The notes below the pieces were generated by a model that saw nothing but the letters and a program-made list of their open reading frames with translations, searched no databases and was not told the DNA's origin. 64,000 bases of DNA from Tetranychus cinnabarinus (taxonomy: Eukaryota > Arthropoda > Arachnida > Trombidiformes > Tetranychidae), in contig WHVY01000003.1 in assembly GCA_022266195.1 (NCBI GenBank), positions 9,548,001 to 9,612,000 on the forward strand, read 5' to 3'. Made by a program: the position numbers and the translations under genes. Shown in pieces: positions 1-12,122 of this stretch; position 1 is the stretch's first letter, and every line of letters begins with the position of its first letter.

Positions 1-1925
1 AATAATCATGATTATTCAAATATTGTTTTTCCTCATCATCTTGTCGTTTCATGTATAAATCCCAAATTGATAGGTAAAAGTTCATCCATGTTTTGGTAAT
101 AATTAACTTGTTAATTGAAATTATCTTCTAGCTTAAAAACATTTACATTTTGATGAAGCCAGCAACAGAAAACCCATTGACTAACAATAACAAACTAATT
201 ATGATTACAAATTGGTTGCAAATTAGTCCACCTCTAACCAACCTCCATAAGCTTTTCTTGACTAAATGTTGAGTGTAAATTAACCCTTTGCTGTAAATAG
301 TTATTCACACATTTTTTTACCTCTCATATTAATTGTTTTGCTAGAGTTAATTGATGAATTTATGGTCAATTGATTAGTTACCCATTTCTGAATTGCCGTA
401 AGCTTTTTTTAACACACTTTCACCTTTAATTATTTATACAAAAACAGTTCACTAATCAACCTTAATTATCAACACAATGGGCTAACCCTATTTTAGCAAC
501 AATCAATTACAACCTGGGTTTTAGGGTTAAAAAAACATGTCAATATAACTGTAACTTTGATTCTGTAGATTCTGAGATTTATTAATTTTCATGTTTTTTA
601 TTGTGAGAAAAAAATGTGGAACGGAAATTTAGATAATTTTGAAAGTGACTTCTAATGCTCCTTAATTTGGGTTTACATTGATTGTTGAATTGTTGGAAAT
701 TGTTTTGTTGATTGAATTCATAACAATCAATCAATCATAAACAACTTACAGGAAAAAATGATTAAATTGTTCAGCTAAGATTAAGTTAATAATGACGATG
801 AAATCATAATCATCTTCTTCCTTCCAAAAAAGCTTCTTGAGTTTACAAATTTCAAGCTAAATCAACCTTTGATAATAGTGATATTTATATCATCATTATG
901 TTATAAATTAAACAACAGTAAAAATTACGAATCATGTTAGGACTTAATGTTAGACACATTTGTATACCTTTTTTACCCTTGACTATTATTCCCATTGATT
1001 AGGTTCCTTTGCTTTGTGTTAATCATGAGCAATTTTGTTGCCTCAAAGTAACTTTCTGGTAACTGAGTTATCTATTGTTATGGTGAGAGATGAACATGAA
1101 AAAAAGGATGAACGACTAAAGTTACTTGAGCAACTTACATTGTAAAGGTCATTCTTTTATTAGTCCATTTTACTATTTCTCACAATAATATTGACCATGA
1201 TTTTGACCTGAAATTTTGATCTAAAATTCTGCTGCACATTATCATTACAATGTGGTGTACTTAATAAGCTAAAATAAATTTAACTTTACTATTCATTTGT
1301 ATTTAATAATATCCATTAACAATGCTATTGATGTCAAAAGATTCCATGATTTTTAGTCATCATCATTGTCTAAAAGATCCTTATTTAGGTTGAGCTCGGC
1401 AAGATTTTCATTGTTGATTAGCTTGTTTATCAATATTGGATGTAAATAAAACATTTTCACTGTGATTCTGTTTTATGCTTTCAGCTTTAGTTTCAAGTTT
1501 TTCCATGAATATTTAAAACCTTGTCCGTTTCAACTCACCTTTATATTGTTATTTTATCAACATGAGCTTCTTCATAATTAGGGAATTTTTTGCACGTAAA
1601 TGATAGTAGTTGTTAGGAGTTATTTGTAGTACCAATTGAAGTTATATCTGAACCAATTGAAGCTTTATCAACTTTCGTGCTCAAGTGTACAAATTTTTTT
1701 GTTTCCAATATTAATTTTGTGCTAAACTTCACATTAAAACCATGTAAAGGCAATTAAATACTTGGCAATAATAAGCAATTATCATGGTTTGATTAAATAT
1801 TTTCTCATTTTTTGTTCACCAATGAAAATTGCTACTGTTTAGAGTCTGTCATTTGCTGAACCCATTTTCCTGTAATTAAGTTTCACTTTATTTCAAAGAC
1901 TAACATTTTGTTCTCTCTTTTTCAG
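1..1925. other. non-coding: probable intron or upstream region of the first gene
   Basis: AT-rich sequence with no open frame that looks coding on either strand. It ends in a pyrimidine-rich tract and an AG at 1924-1925, which looks like a splice acceptor for the exon that follows, so much of it is probably intron of the Ser-rich gene. I found no RNA gene or recognisable repeat here. Confidence 0.5.
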
Positions 1926-4900
1926 TGATTTTCATTCTTTATCGGTTAATTCCAATGGAGCTTCCATTCTGCCTTCATCTTCACCATCAATGTTTCCATC
2001 ATCATTAGGTCAAGGTCAATCTATTTCATCACCAACAACAACAACAGAAACCGTCACATCGAATGAACCTGAAAAGTTATCCAGAAAAATTAGGGAGTCT
2101 TTTGATTCTGATTGTTGTCGATCAATGAAAAGACCTCACTGTTCATTCAATAATAGGAATCACAATGTTGAAAGTTATAAAGAAACAAGGTCTTCGCAAT
2201 ATTCCGGAAACTGTTTGCCCATACAGAGCATGAGCGAGATAAACTCGAAGCTTGGTTACCAGTCCAATATAATCGATCGAAGTGGAGAGCAAGTCAGAAG
2301 AGATGATTTGATATCAAGTAAACCAAGAACAACAATAACAGAAACATCAACATCAACATCAACAGCAGTAGCAATAAAAACAATATCACCTTCAACTTCA
2401 GTTTCATTATTTGATGATAAGTTAAAATTATCCTCGACCAATTTAATTGATTTAACCAAATTAAAGTCATCACCATCTAATCAAATTTGTTCACTTGTTA
2501 ACACTTCTCAAAAGAAGTCATCTTCTAATATCAATCTGGTTCATAATCTTACATCAATCCATTCTTCCTCTTCATCCTCTTCCTCCTCCTCATCCTCTCT
2601 GCCTCCTTCTTCGTCTTTAATCCATTCCTCTACTTCATCGTCACTTTCATCAGCCTTGGCTGGATCTCCGTTATCATCATCATCATCATGTTCATCGCCC
2701 AAGAAAATATTGTTTGACCGTAATGCCGATAATGCTGAGACATCAAACCTTGATTCTAGTCTATTTCAAGTTAATGCGAGATCAAATCAACAAGAAAAAC
2801 GGATTCTTTTCATTTTGGCCTCCAATCAGCCTAATCCTTCCTCCATCTCATCGTCGTTGTCATCTTTTTCTTCCGCCTCATCATCCTCGTCCTCATTTTC
2901 AATAGAGAAAAGCAGCTGTGATAACAAGTCGATTAATAAACCAATCAATTTGGAACTACGAGCATTATCGAGTTCTTCAAGTGATTCTAAATCAATTCCA
3001 TCACTGGATAAAGATAGTCCAATATCAGGTGAAATTTCATCTGATGCTAATGGAGAGCTTGGCAGTAAGGATGAAGGTTATTCAACAATGTCCAGTGATG
3101 TTCAAAGTGATGCAACCTTATCTGGGTCATCGTTTATTTCAAACAATAACGCAAACATCACCATCAACAGCACAAACACCATTTTCCCTGTTAATCCATC
3201 AATCACTAAACAATCAACTGAAAGCAACTCTGGTAAAACTATTTTGATTGAAAAGCAAAATTTTACCACGAGTAAACCTTTACCACTATCAGCTCTCGTT
3301 TCAAAGCAATCCTGTGAAACGGTTGAAATAAGATCAACAATGGGAGTAAACGGATCAACAACTCCAATTCCAATGAAATTATCAGCTGTTAACCCGATTG
3401 TCGTAGGATCTTGTCGACTTACAACTTTCAAGGATCTTCCAGAAGATTGTTTAATTAAATCAACAATATCAACCCAAAATACCTCATTCACCTCTTCCAA
3501 TGATAATTGTAATAATAATAACACTAAAATGGATGTTTTACGAGAAGAAGAGGATTGTATAGAGAAAGACAAGAATAAATCCACCGAAGATTATAATTTG
3601 AACAGTAATTGTTCAAAAACAGCTACAAATGGTAACAAATCATCTTGGTCAGATAATTGTGAAGCGCATAACCTAAACAGTTCACAATTAACAAGACAAC
3701 CTTATATGGATATTATGCGTAAGTCAAAAAAGAGTAATCATCCTCATAGATATACATTTCCACCTACATCAAAAGCCGTTACAGTTGATGGTATTGAATG
3801 TACACCTTGTGTTGTCAGTGACTTTAAACCTTCATTGCGAGCTGATTTTAAATCCATAGGCTTTCTGTGTAACTCATTAACCAAAAAATCAACACAATCC
3901 ATCGATTCGAATGGTTGGCCAAAGTCAAGGTTAATTGATACAACTGAGAAAGTTACTTGTACTGATTTTTGTGATAAAGATGGATCAATCTATTTGAACC
4001 ATTGCATTGTTGCAAACAATGATGGTGTTGATGATGTAAAGATGAATAGTGAGAAAAGTTCAAATGCAGTTGATACTAATGGTGATAAATTTGATGGTAA
4101 AATTGGTCAAACAAATATTAAGGCTGAACCTGTTCGAAGTAGAAGATTAACATCATTTAGGGGTGAAATGATTAAAACGGATGACAAGGAATCTGATTTA
4201 GAAACAGATGAAAAGGGTTACAATGAAAATGGAATAGTAACCTTTAAAGTTGGTAAACCTGGATTCAAAAGGAAATCGATAATAGTGGCTCATTGTAATC
4301 ATGTTAACAAACCTGGAAGCTCAACATCATTGTCATCATCTGCTGGATCTCATTCACTAAGTCGATCATATTCAGATTCACAATTGTATTCAGACTCTAA
4401 AGATAAAATAGCCTCCATTGGAAAGAAACGGGCCACTCATGAAACCACTTCTACCTGTAAACCATCTGTCTTAATACGTCGACGAGTTAAACGTGAGACA
4501 AGAGCTTGTAATCAGTCTCTTCGATGGTCAACTTTATCAACTTCGAGCTCGGCTTTATCTGATGGTTTAGAAGCTCCTATTTGTTATGAAAGGAGGCGAT
4601 GTCGTCCTCGACCAACCGATTTACCTGTTAAATATATTTCCAGTGATGAAAATCATTCGGCTGATGATGAAGATAGCCATGAAAAATTTGTTTCTCGGTG
4701 GCTTCGTAATGGAACTGGTGGACTTCGATGGGACGATTCAGAGGTTACTTGGAAATTAAATGAATCACTTGACTGGCCTGAATCTTTGGATTACATTTCT
4801 TCAAAGAAAGATGACAACTTTGAAGAGATTCCCCTGTTGGATGATGAATCAGATAAAATTGAAATTGTAACCAGTGTCTTACCCTGTTCTTCAAAAGCTG

Positions 4901-7295
4901 AGATAGGTGATAATTCATCTGACATGGCTTCATCTGTTCTAGATGATAATTTGGTGCCTGAAACTAATTTCAATGGAGATTTTTATCGTCTTTGCTCTGT
5001 TGGATCTAAAACGAGTTTACCTGAAGTGCCAGGTCTTTTATCGTCAACATCATTCCCATTAACAGATGTTAAAGAACAAGAGAGTGTCCCTGAAAATGAT
5101 AATTTATCATCTTATTCTGTGGTTAAAGAAAGTACTGATGATATTGGTTTGAATGAAATTAAAATCATTCAAAAACAATGCCTAGATGCTAATCAAGAAG
5201 ATGAAGAAATTTTAGTTATTACGACTGACGTTGTTGATCATTCAGTTGAATCAAGTGATCAACAAAAAGAGTCAATGAAACCTTCATCAGAATCAACATC
5301 ATTAACATCTCAGCTTCCAGTCAAGTCTTTACACCATTCATTGGCCATAAAAACTGAATCAAAGGAACAAGATAAACCTAACACTGAATTGTTAGAAAGT
5401 AAAACTGATGATAAAATTGTCATCATAAATCATATTCCAATCAATCCTTCAACGACAAAAAGCTCATCCTGCACTTCAACTACAACTTCAATCACCTCAC
5501 CAACCAAAAGTCTTTCTCCCTGTTCATCAAATTTCTCTCTCAAATCAAGCAATTCTGGACAATCTTCTTCTACTGATAAATGTAGACAAACAAAATCTAC
5601 AATCAATCCAAGTACGGGCTTAAAGGAAAAGAAACCTCTGAAGACGTTTAAATCGCCCGTTAAAGAATCAACAGCGATAATTGTTAATAACAAAAACAAG
5701 GAAAACCAAGAAGAAAATGTTAAAGAGCGATCAACTCTTCGTGACTGCAATAGGACTGAACGAAGCCCCGAAAAGGGTTCAGAAAATGCTTCTCTCTCTT
5801 CATCGTCTCAAACGCGACCAATCCCATCTTTAATCAAATCTCATTCATCCAATTACGCAAAATTATCTTCAGCAACACGAATTCCATTACCTAAACAAAG
5901 TAACTCTTTGGATCAGATTAAAACAGTTAAGAATGTTAAATTAAGGCATGACACAACTGAAATCGGTGAACGTATGAGTACAAAAAATTTAATCGCTAAA
6001 TTTTCCGCAAACTCTAAAAAACCAACCAAACAAGAGTTAACCAAAAGCTCAATCAATAATAGTAAAATAAATAATTCTGACTCAAATTCAACTGGACTGA
6101 TTTCTGCAAATAGCAACAAAAATGAGGAAAAGTCTGAAAAAGTTAAAGAATATATTAAAAATGTGGAAACTAAGAGGCTAAGGAGTGAAAAGAGTTATAA
6201 TCCATCACGAAAAGCAACGGATGTTCCTGCAAACGAATTGAAATCACCAAGTGTCCACCAATCACCACCAGCTCCAAGTGTCGAAGAATTTGAAAGGCGA
6301 CTTTCCGAGGATAAACAGATGGCTGAAAAGATAAAGGAATTTTATTCTCTATTTGAAGAAAGACAATCATTTAATGTTGAATGCTCATCAAATAAGAGTA
6401 AGGTTAATAATAGTGATAAGCCAATATTGGAAAGTATTCAATGTAAATTAAATTATCCGAAAGCTATTTTAAGACGTCCTAAAGGAGAACCTTCAAAGAC
6501 TTCGAAAGAAGGTCATGAAACATCCTGGGTTCATGTGAGTGGTTTCAGTGTTGGTAAATCGGAAAATTATGTGGAAAAGCCAACGTCATCATCATCAACA
6601 GTCATCAATGTTAATAAAAATTCGACTAGTAAGTTGAGTTCAGACTCATGCTCAAGTGAGGATGAAGCTAATTTCAATTTTAATGGGAAGAGAAGATCAT
6701 CTTTTCATCAGCGTCTTTTAGCTCTTCACCGGTCTAGAAGACAACGAAAACGAGGTAATTATTTCTTACTATTTCAAACTAATTTAAATTTATTGTCGGT
6801 TCATTTTTTTAATTTTCATCTTTTTTTCTTTTAAAAGCATCTGGTCGTTATATGGGTATGGGATTCTTGCCCAGGATAAGAGCATCTATCGTGGACAGGC
6901 TTGATTTTTACCACAGATTCGGTGAAAAAGAGCAAAAAGCTTTATCATCATTTAATTTTCTCAATGAATTCTCGATTTCGCCTTTATCTTCATCGTCATC
7001 TTCACCAGTCATTGAATGTTTTGAGAAATTTGCTGAAGAACAGAGACTATTGATTCGTTGTTATTTAAATTCATTTTCACAATTATCTCAATCATCATCA
7101 CTACCAGCATCATGTTCACCACCATTCACATCTAAATGGCCTCAATCACCCTCATCATCATCATTGAAATGTTCACCTTCTCGGCATCAACCATCTGTAG
7201 CTGAACACATAAATTATATCAATGATTCTGAATTGAACAGGAAGACCATTGGAACTGATTATGTTGATCTAATTACTCCAAATAGTTTTGTCTAA
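1926..7295 (+). CDS. very long Ser-rich low-complexity protein, 5' end missing
   Basis: The exon starts at 1926 after a good acceptor, and the frame is open up to that acceptor. The Met codon at 1990 is therefore probably internal, with earlier exons at unseen positions or outside the window. Exon 1926-6754 joins 6838-7295 (donor GTAATT at 6755, acceptor AG at 6836-6837), giving about 1,760 residues. The protein is mostly low complexity, with poly-Ser runs encoded near 2560-2700 and 2830-2900 and many Asn, Lys and Glu. A few patches look constrained: an acidic segment containing DEGYSTMSSD near 3070-3110; a Trp-rich segment (SRWLRNGTGGLRW) near 4690-4730; a charged helix-like stretch near 6280-6370; and a basic segment (HRSRRQRKRASGRYMGMGF) spanning the intron. 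No enzyme or binding domain is recognisable. A scaffold or cytoskeletal regulator is possible, but I do not recognise the family. Confidence 0.75.
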
Positions 7296-8534
7296 AGCCA
7301 GAAATGGATTATTATTGTAGCCATGAAGACGATTATTTTTTTCTCTGCTATTAACCGCAACAGATAATCAACATTTACTGAAAAATGGTTTCTTTTAGTT
7401 TTATTATGAAGAAACTCATTTTAAAAGAATCAAAGCAAAGTTAGAATTGATAATCACCAAAGGAAATTGGTACCAATAGAAAGATGCTTAGAATGAAATA
7501 TCATTGTCTGAATTTGATAACAGACTAATGTTATTCCAATCGATATATATCATGATGAATCATATTTTAAATTAATTGGAGGCAAAAGCGAAAAAAAATT
7601 GTAACAAAATTACTTTTTTGGTTGAAAAAAATCAATTGTATCGAAACTGGTAACATATTTATCATGTGCGTTCCTATTTGTGATGTATTATTAGGAGTTG
7701 ATGATGAAAGTAACCCAAGTAAATTGTACATTTATAGCCTTCTCATTTCAATCTCATCATCCTAATAAGCTATCCAATGAATTATTACTAGATGGTGATA
7801 AAAAGCTGGACAAAATCTATAAATTGAAATGAAATAAATATAAATATTTAATTGTTTATTCAAATGTTCAATTATTTAACTTATCGAGATACATCTACAT
7901 ATACTATAATGGGACAAAGAACTTGCAATTTAATTTCTTCAATTTATCTTTCAATTTCCTTTCAGACTAACCAAAAAGTAATCAAGAATAATCAAGGATT
8001 GGACTTTCTTTCCCCACTGTATTCAACAATAAAATCTCTCATAATATCTCACATGAATATCTGGGATTAAAATTTTTATCATAAATAATATTTACGAAAT
8101 TGATTTCCATGACAAAGTCGATTTCGATGTTAATTTTGTGATTTTGGGTATTCGAGGCAACAATTCTTCAGACAATCTCTTTCAGTTCATTGGTTTAACT
8201 CAACATGTAACTATCGCTAATTGCTAACTTGGTAAAATGAGATATGTTAATCCATCATTCAATCAGTTTGTTGAACAATCTAATTCGTTCTCATTTTTAT
8301 GAATTTCGTACTTCCTAATTGATTTCAATATTTTTGTTCAAGCTTCCAGGAGGTAATGAATAAGACATTGATATTTTGATTATAATTATTTGCCCTTATA
8401 TCATTTTCCTCAAAGTTTAGTTCTAAGTTTGTTTTGGAAGTAGGTGATTTGTAGAGGTTAATTGTTTATCCAGTTTGATTTAGATAAGTTAGTTATTTGA
8501 TAGGACAAAGGGTTAAATTGTAAATTGTGTTGAA
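7296..8534. other. 3' UTR and intergenic spacer
   Basis: Follows the stop of the Ser-rich gene. An AATAAA at 7833-7838 could be its poly(A) signal. The remaining sequence up to the lipase start is AT-rich with only short random frames. I see no other feature. Confidence 0.5.
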
Positions 8535-9814
8535 ATGTACTATTGTTTTCATCTTATTATCAGTTGTTTTCTTGTCGAACTGTTGAGTGCACAAAGTGAG
8601 GATGAAGTAAGGCCAATCAATCCCGATGTTTTCATACCGTGTTTCAAAGTAAAATGTTACGGAGATGATTTGGGTTGCTTTAGGCCTTTAATATCAGGCT
8701 TAATCATTTTATTTCCACCGATAAGTATATGTGCTGAAGATCCCAAGATTGTTAACTTGACCTTTCACATTGCCAATAGAGATGATCCCTCAATGTTTAT
8801 TGACACAACTTCATTGTCTGCTCTTAAACCAGGACGTAGTTTGGCCTTTTACAGTCATGGATGCTTCGGAAGTTATGCAGATAAAAATGCCCTTTACCCG
8901 GGATTCGGGTTACTCCGACATTACTACCAAGTAGTTTTGTCTGATTGGGTTAGAGGGGCAAATCCATACGTTTTTGGTAGAATGCCTGCAATCATCAATT
9001 TATTTCTGTGTACAGCCAATTGTGAAGTTGTTGGACGCCGAGTGGCTAATGTTTATGCTTATGCAGTCCAACAATTGGGCATCAGCCCTTCAGATATAGT
9101 TGTAGTAGGTCACAGTGCTGGTTCACAGGCAACACATTTCACGAGTACCTGGTTACGGGAAAAATATAACATGAAACCCTATGAAACGATTGGTAAGCGA
9201 AGAGTTTCAGCTTATTTCAAGAGTAGTTGCTGGTGTGAATGAAGCTATGTTGATATGTTTTAATTTTTAAATTATTCTGTGAATTAATTCATTTATTTAT
9301 TGAAATACCAGGTTTGGATGTGGTTTCTGACCCTTATATCCCATCTACTGTACTCCCAGTCAATCGAATGGACGCTTCTTATGTAACTGCAGTTCATACA
9401 ACGTTCAACTTTCCCATTCCCCTGATATCTCATCTTCCGGCTGCAACCGTATTAAAAGTCGGCTCGCCTTTTCCCTTATCACACACGGATTTATATGTTA
9501 ATGGACCTTATGGAGTGTTGATTCTTCAACCACCCTGTGGACTCTTGCCATATTGTAGTCACTTTTATTCGATCAATGTCTATGTGGGATCGTTGTTCGG
9601 CTGTCGATATAAATCATGTTACTTCAATGATGATCGAACTGGTGTTGCTAGTTCAGTTTTTGGCAAACGAGGTGCATTATGTATAACAGCTCCTAAATAT
9701 CCATTAACAGAATGTGAATGCGAGTCAGGATCGAAGACACAATCTGTTGAATTTAGTAAAGTGAAAAAGTCTCATAGAATGGAAAGTGTGAAACACTTGA
9801 ATGTCAGTTGTTGA
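8535..9814 (+). CDS. secreted lipase-like serine hydrolase (pancreatic lipase type)
   Basis: Two exons, 8535-9192 and 9312-9814 (donor GTAAGC, acceptor CAG), encode 386 residues. The start is followed by a hydrophobic signal peptide of about 19 residues ending near LLSAQS. The nucleophile elbow GHSAGS is encoded at about 9111-9128. The sequence TIGLD, formed across the intron, holds the expected catalytic Asp, and the Cys-Ser-His of YCSHFYS near 9557-9577 is at the place of the catalytic His. The triad therefore looks complete, and many Cys fit a secreted protein. The family hydrolyses acyl glycerols or phospholipids; arthropod members include gut and yolk-type proteins. Substrate and tissue cannot be read here. 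It has no evident functional link with its neighbours. The gene is unusual only in the diverged residues after the Asp (GLDVVSD where GLDPAGP is common). Confidence 0.85.
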
Positions 9815-12122
9815 AGTCGTTAAAACGATTTTTCAACCATTTATTTAATACAACATAATGAAAAAATTAAAAGATTTCAAAAATCAGACCAAGTTTAGCA
9901 ACTTTTTGCATTTTTTATTGATGCTACCAGAAAACCAAAAATTGGGTTAACCTTTACTCAGCTGTTTGTTCAGCAAAAACTTGTGAAAACCAGAAAAGTT
10001 TGTATAAATCCGCGAAATTTAATTCATAAGTCAATGGCGATATTAAACAGCCAATTATATTTATTAGACAGCCAAGCTAGTCGGATGATCGAGAGACTGA
10101 CTTACAACTTGTTAGAGACGAAGAAGCAACTCGTAAAGTTATCTTAACCAAAGAGTATATTAATAACTAGTAATAATAACTAAATGTATTACTCTTTGGT
10201 TACGGTTAAACAAAGTTGCTTTAAATAAATATATTTAGACTTGACTTTCCGATTCTAATTTAAGGAAACAAATGATGTTGGACTATATCTAAAAGATGAT
10301 CTCAAAAGTATCTATTCGAGTTTATGGATGCACAAGTAATAAGGAATTCAATGCGAATCTTGGGCTCGACAAAACTTGGCGAGGAACTGAAAAATCAAGT
10401 ACAGATTCTGATGAAATCTGATGAAATATAATAAAGAATAGGAATCAAGTCTGATCGAGTTATTGTAACAGCTAACAGCTTTAACCTTGACTGCTGACTG
10501 ACTTGAAATGTATAACATCGTTATTTAATACGAACTTTAGCCTCACCTGTTCAGAATCTTGTGATTGAAACACCTTTAGTTGATTCAGTACGCAATCACA
10601 GTTGAAATGTGTTTTATTACATAGAAAACATATGTTAATGAACATTCATTGAAATAATTGTTTTTGTTATTGAAACAGATTGTTGTTGCTTAAATTTATG
10701 TTTAATTGTGTTTATAAATGAAGGTTTTGTGAATGAGAAACAACAAGTTGAGTTTTCAATTTTCAATGATGACAATTTTGGTTTGCTTGAAACTAATTAG
10801 TTTATGGATTATTTTTTTTTAAAAAATCTACCCAAATGGGAAACAAGAATTCACTTTGAATAATGAAAAGGTCGACAGTAGAGTGGATTAATAAATTGAT
10901 TGTAAAATGATGTCAAACTATAAAAGCTTTTTTACCAAGGCAGAGTTTTGTCCAGATCAAAAATTTTGTCAAAGCTAAAAGGTTGACAAAATGATCCAGA
11001 TTCCTCTTTGTTTATCAATTAGGTAAATTTTTTGATTAAAGGTGAAGGTTAACAATTTTGAAAGTCAGCATCACTCGTTTACAATTGTAACACAATTTTG
11101 GCAGAGAAGTCAGAAAACATTGTCTTCAACATCAGTTTTCCTGATTAAAATCAAGATGTTAACATAGAAGAGTTGAAAAATAATATATACATATGTAAAT
11201 ATATATATTTATGTATTTATATATATTTATATATAGATATTTATAAGTCTTGTTATGGTTAGTATTAAATATTAATCACGACAAAATTGAGCATTTCTCT
11301 TGGTCTTGTCCTCAGAATTTTTCCTTTGCATCCAGGTTCCAAGTTTTGATAAAAAATCAATCAAATATTTTTGTCTTGTTTTTCTTCACGGTGATTTCAC
11401 TTTGATCACCGAAGTTCAATCCTTCCTTGAGTTTCAGTTTTCTTCCGCATTCCTTTTACACTTTCCATACAAGGCAAGCCTCGGATGAGTTGTACAGATA
11501 GATGGGTGAAGGTGGAAATGAGAAAGAGCTAAACAAGTGATTACAGAGAAAGAAGAGAGAGAAAAAATGGGAAATGAGACTAGCTTTCTCTAGTAGACAG
11601 AGAAATAATATTGATGGTGAATCTTGAGGAGCGAGACTTTTCAACTTGATTAGAAAAGTCATGATATTTAGGTTGCAAATTGGAGATTTGCTCAGCACCT
11701 GGTTATATAAAGAAATGAATACAATCATTTGCCATTATATAAAAAAATCTTAGGTTAATAAACCCAATTTTTGTCCATTTCCTTGCTTCAGAAGACATTT
11801 CTGTTGAATTATTCCAGACGTCTCTTGTTCATGTGACTTTGGATCGATGCAAATTAAGGTCATACCAATGACCATTTCTATGATTAGTCTCGTCCTTTTT
11901 TTGATGTTATTATTATTTTCTTGCGCTTAGTCAACTTGCTCTCCATGAATATAGTTCAATTTAGGGTGATAATAATGGATGAATGAGATGCAAATGAGCA
12001 ATCCAAAAGTATGAGTGAGTGGAAGAAAATGAAACACAATTAACCAACTTAAAAACAAATTTTTTGTTTGCTGGTGGCTCCTTTTTTTTATATATATATA
12101 GTAATGTAACTTGATTGATTCA
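9815..12122. other. intergenic spacer with AT-rich tracts
   Basis: No convincing coding sequence. It contains a perfect-core hairpin near 10124-10222 (listed separately) and a TA-rich low-complexity tract at about 11181-11250. The short open frames near 11300-11730 have no domain content and look random. Confidence 0.5.
10124..10222. repeat. palindromic hairpin, small MITE-like repeat
   Basis: The two ends are inverted copies of each other. AAGCAACT and AACCAAAGAGTA on the left match AGTTGCTT and TACTCTTTGGTT on the right, with an AT-rich middle. At about 100 bp with imperfect arms it resembles a small non-autonomous element or a structured transcript. No target duplication is clear. Confidence 0.4.

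Noticed and set aside
9314..9814. Second lipase-like open frame as a separate gene
   Set aside because: It joins in frame to the frame starting at 8535 through a clean GT-AG intron, supplying the missing catalytic Asp and His.
11181..11250. TA-rich tract as an origin or promoter
   Set aside because: Simple low-complexity repetition with no adjacent gene at a meaningful distance.
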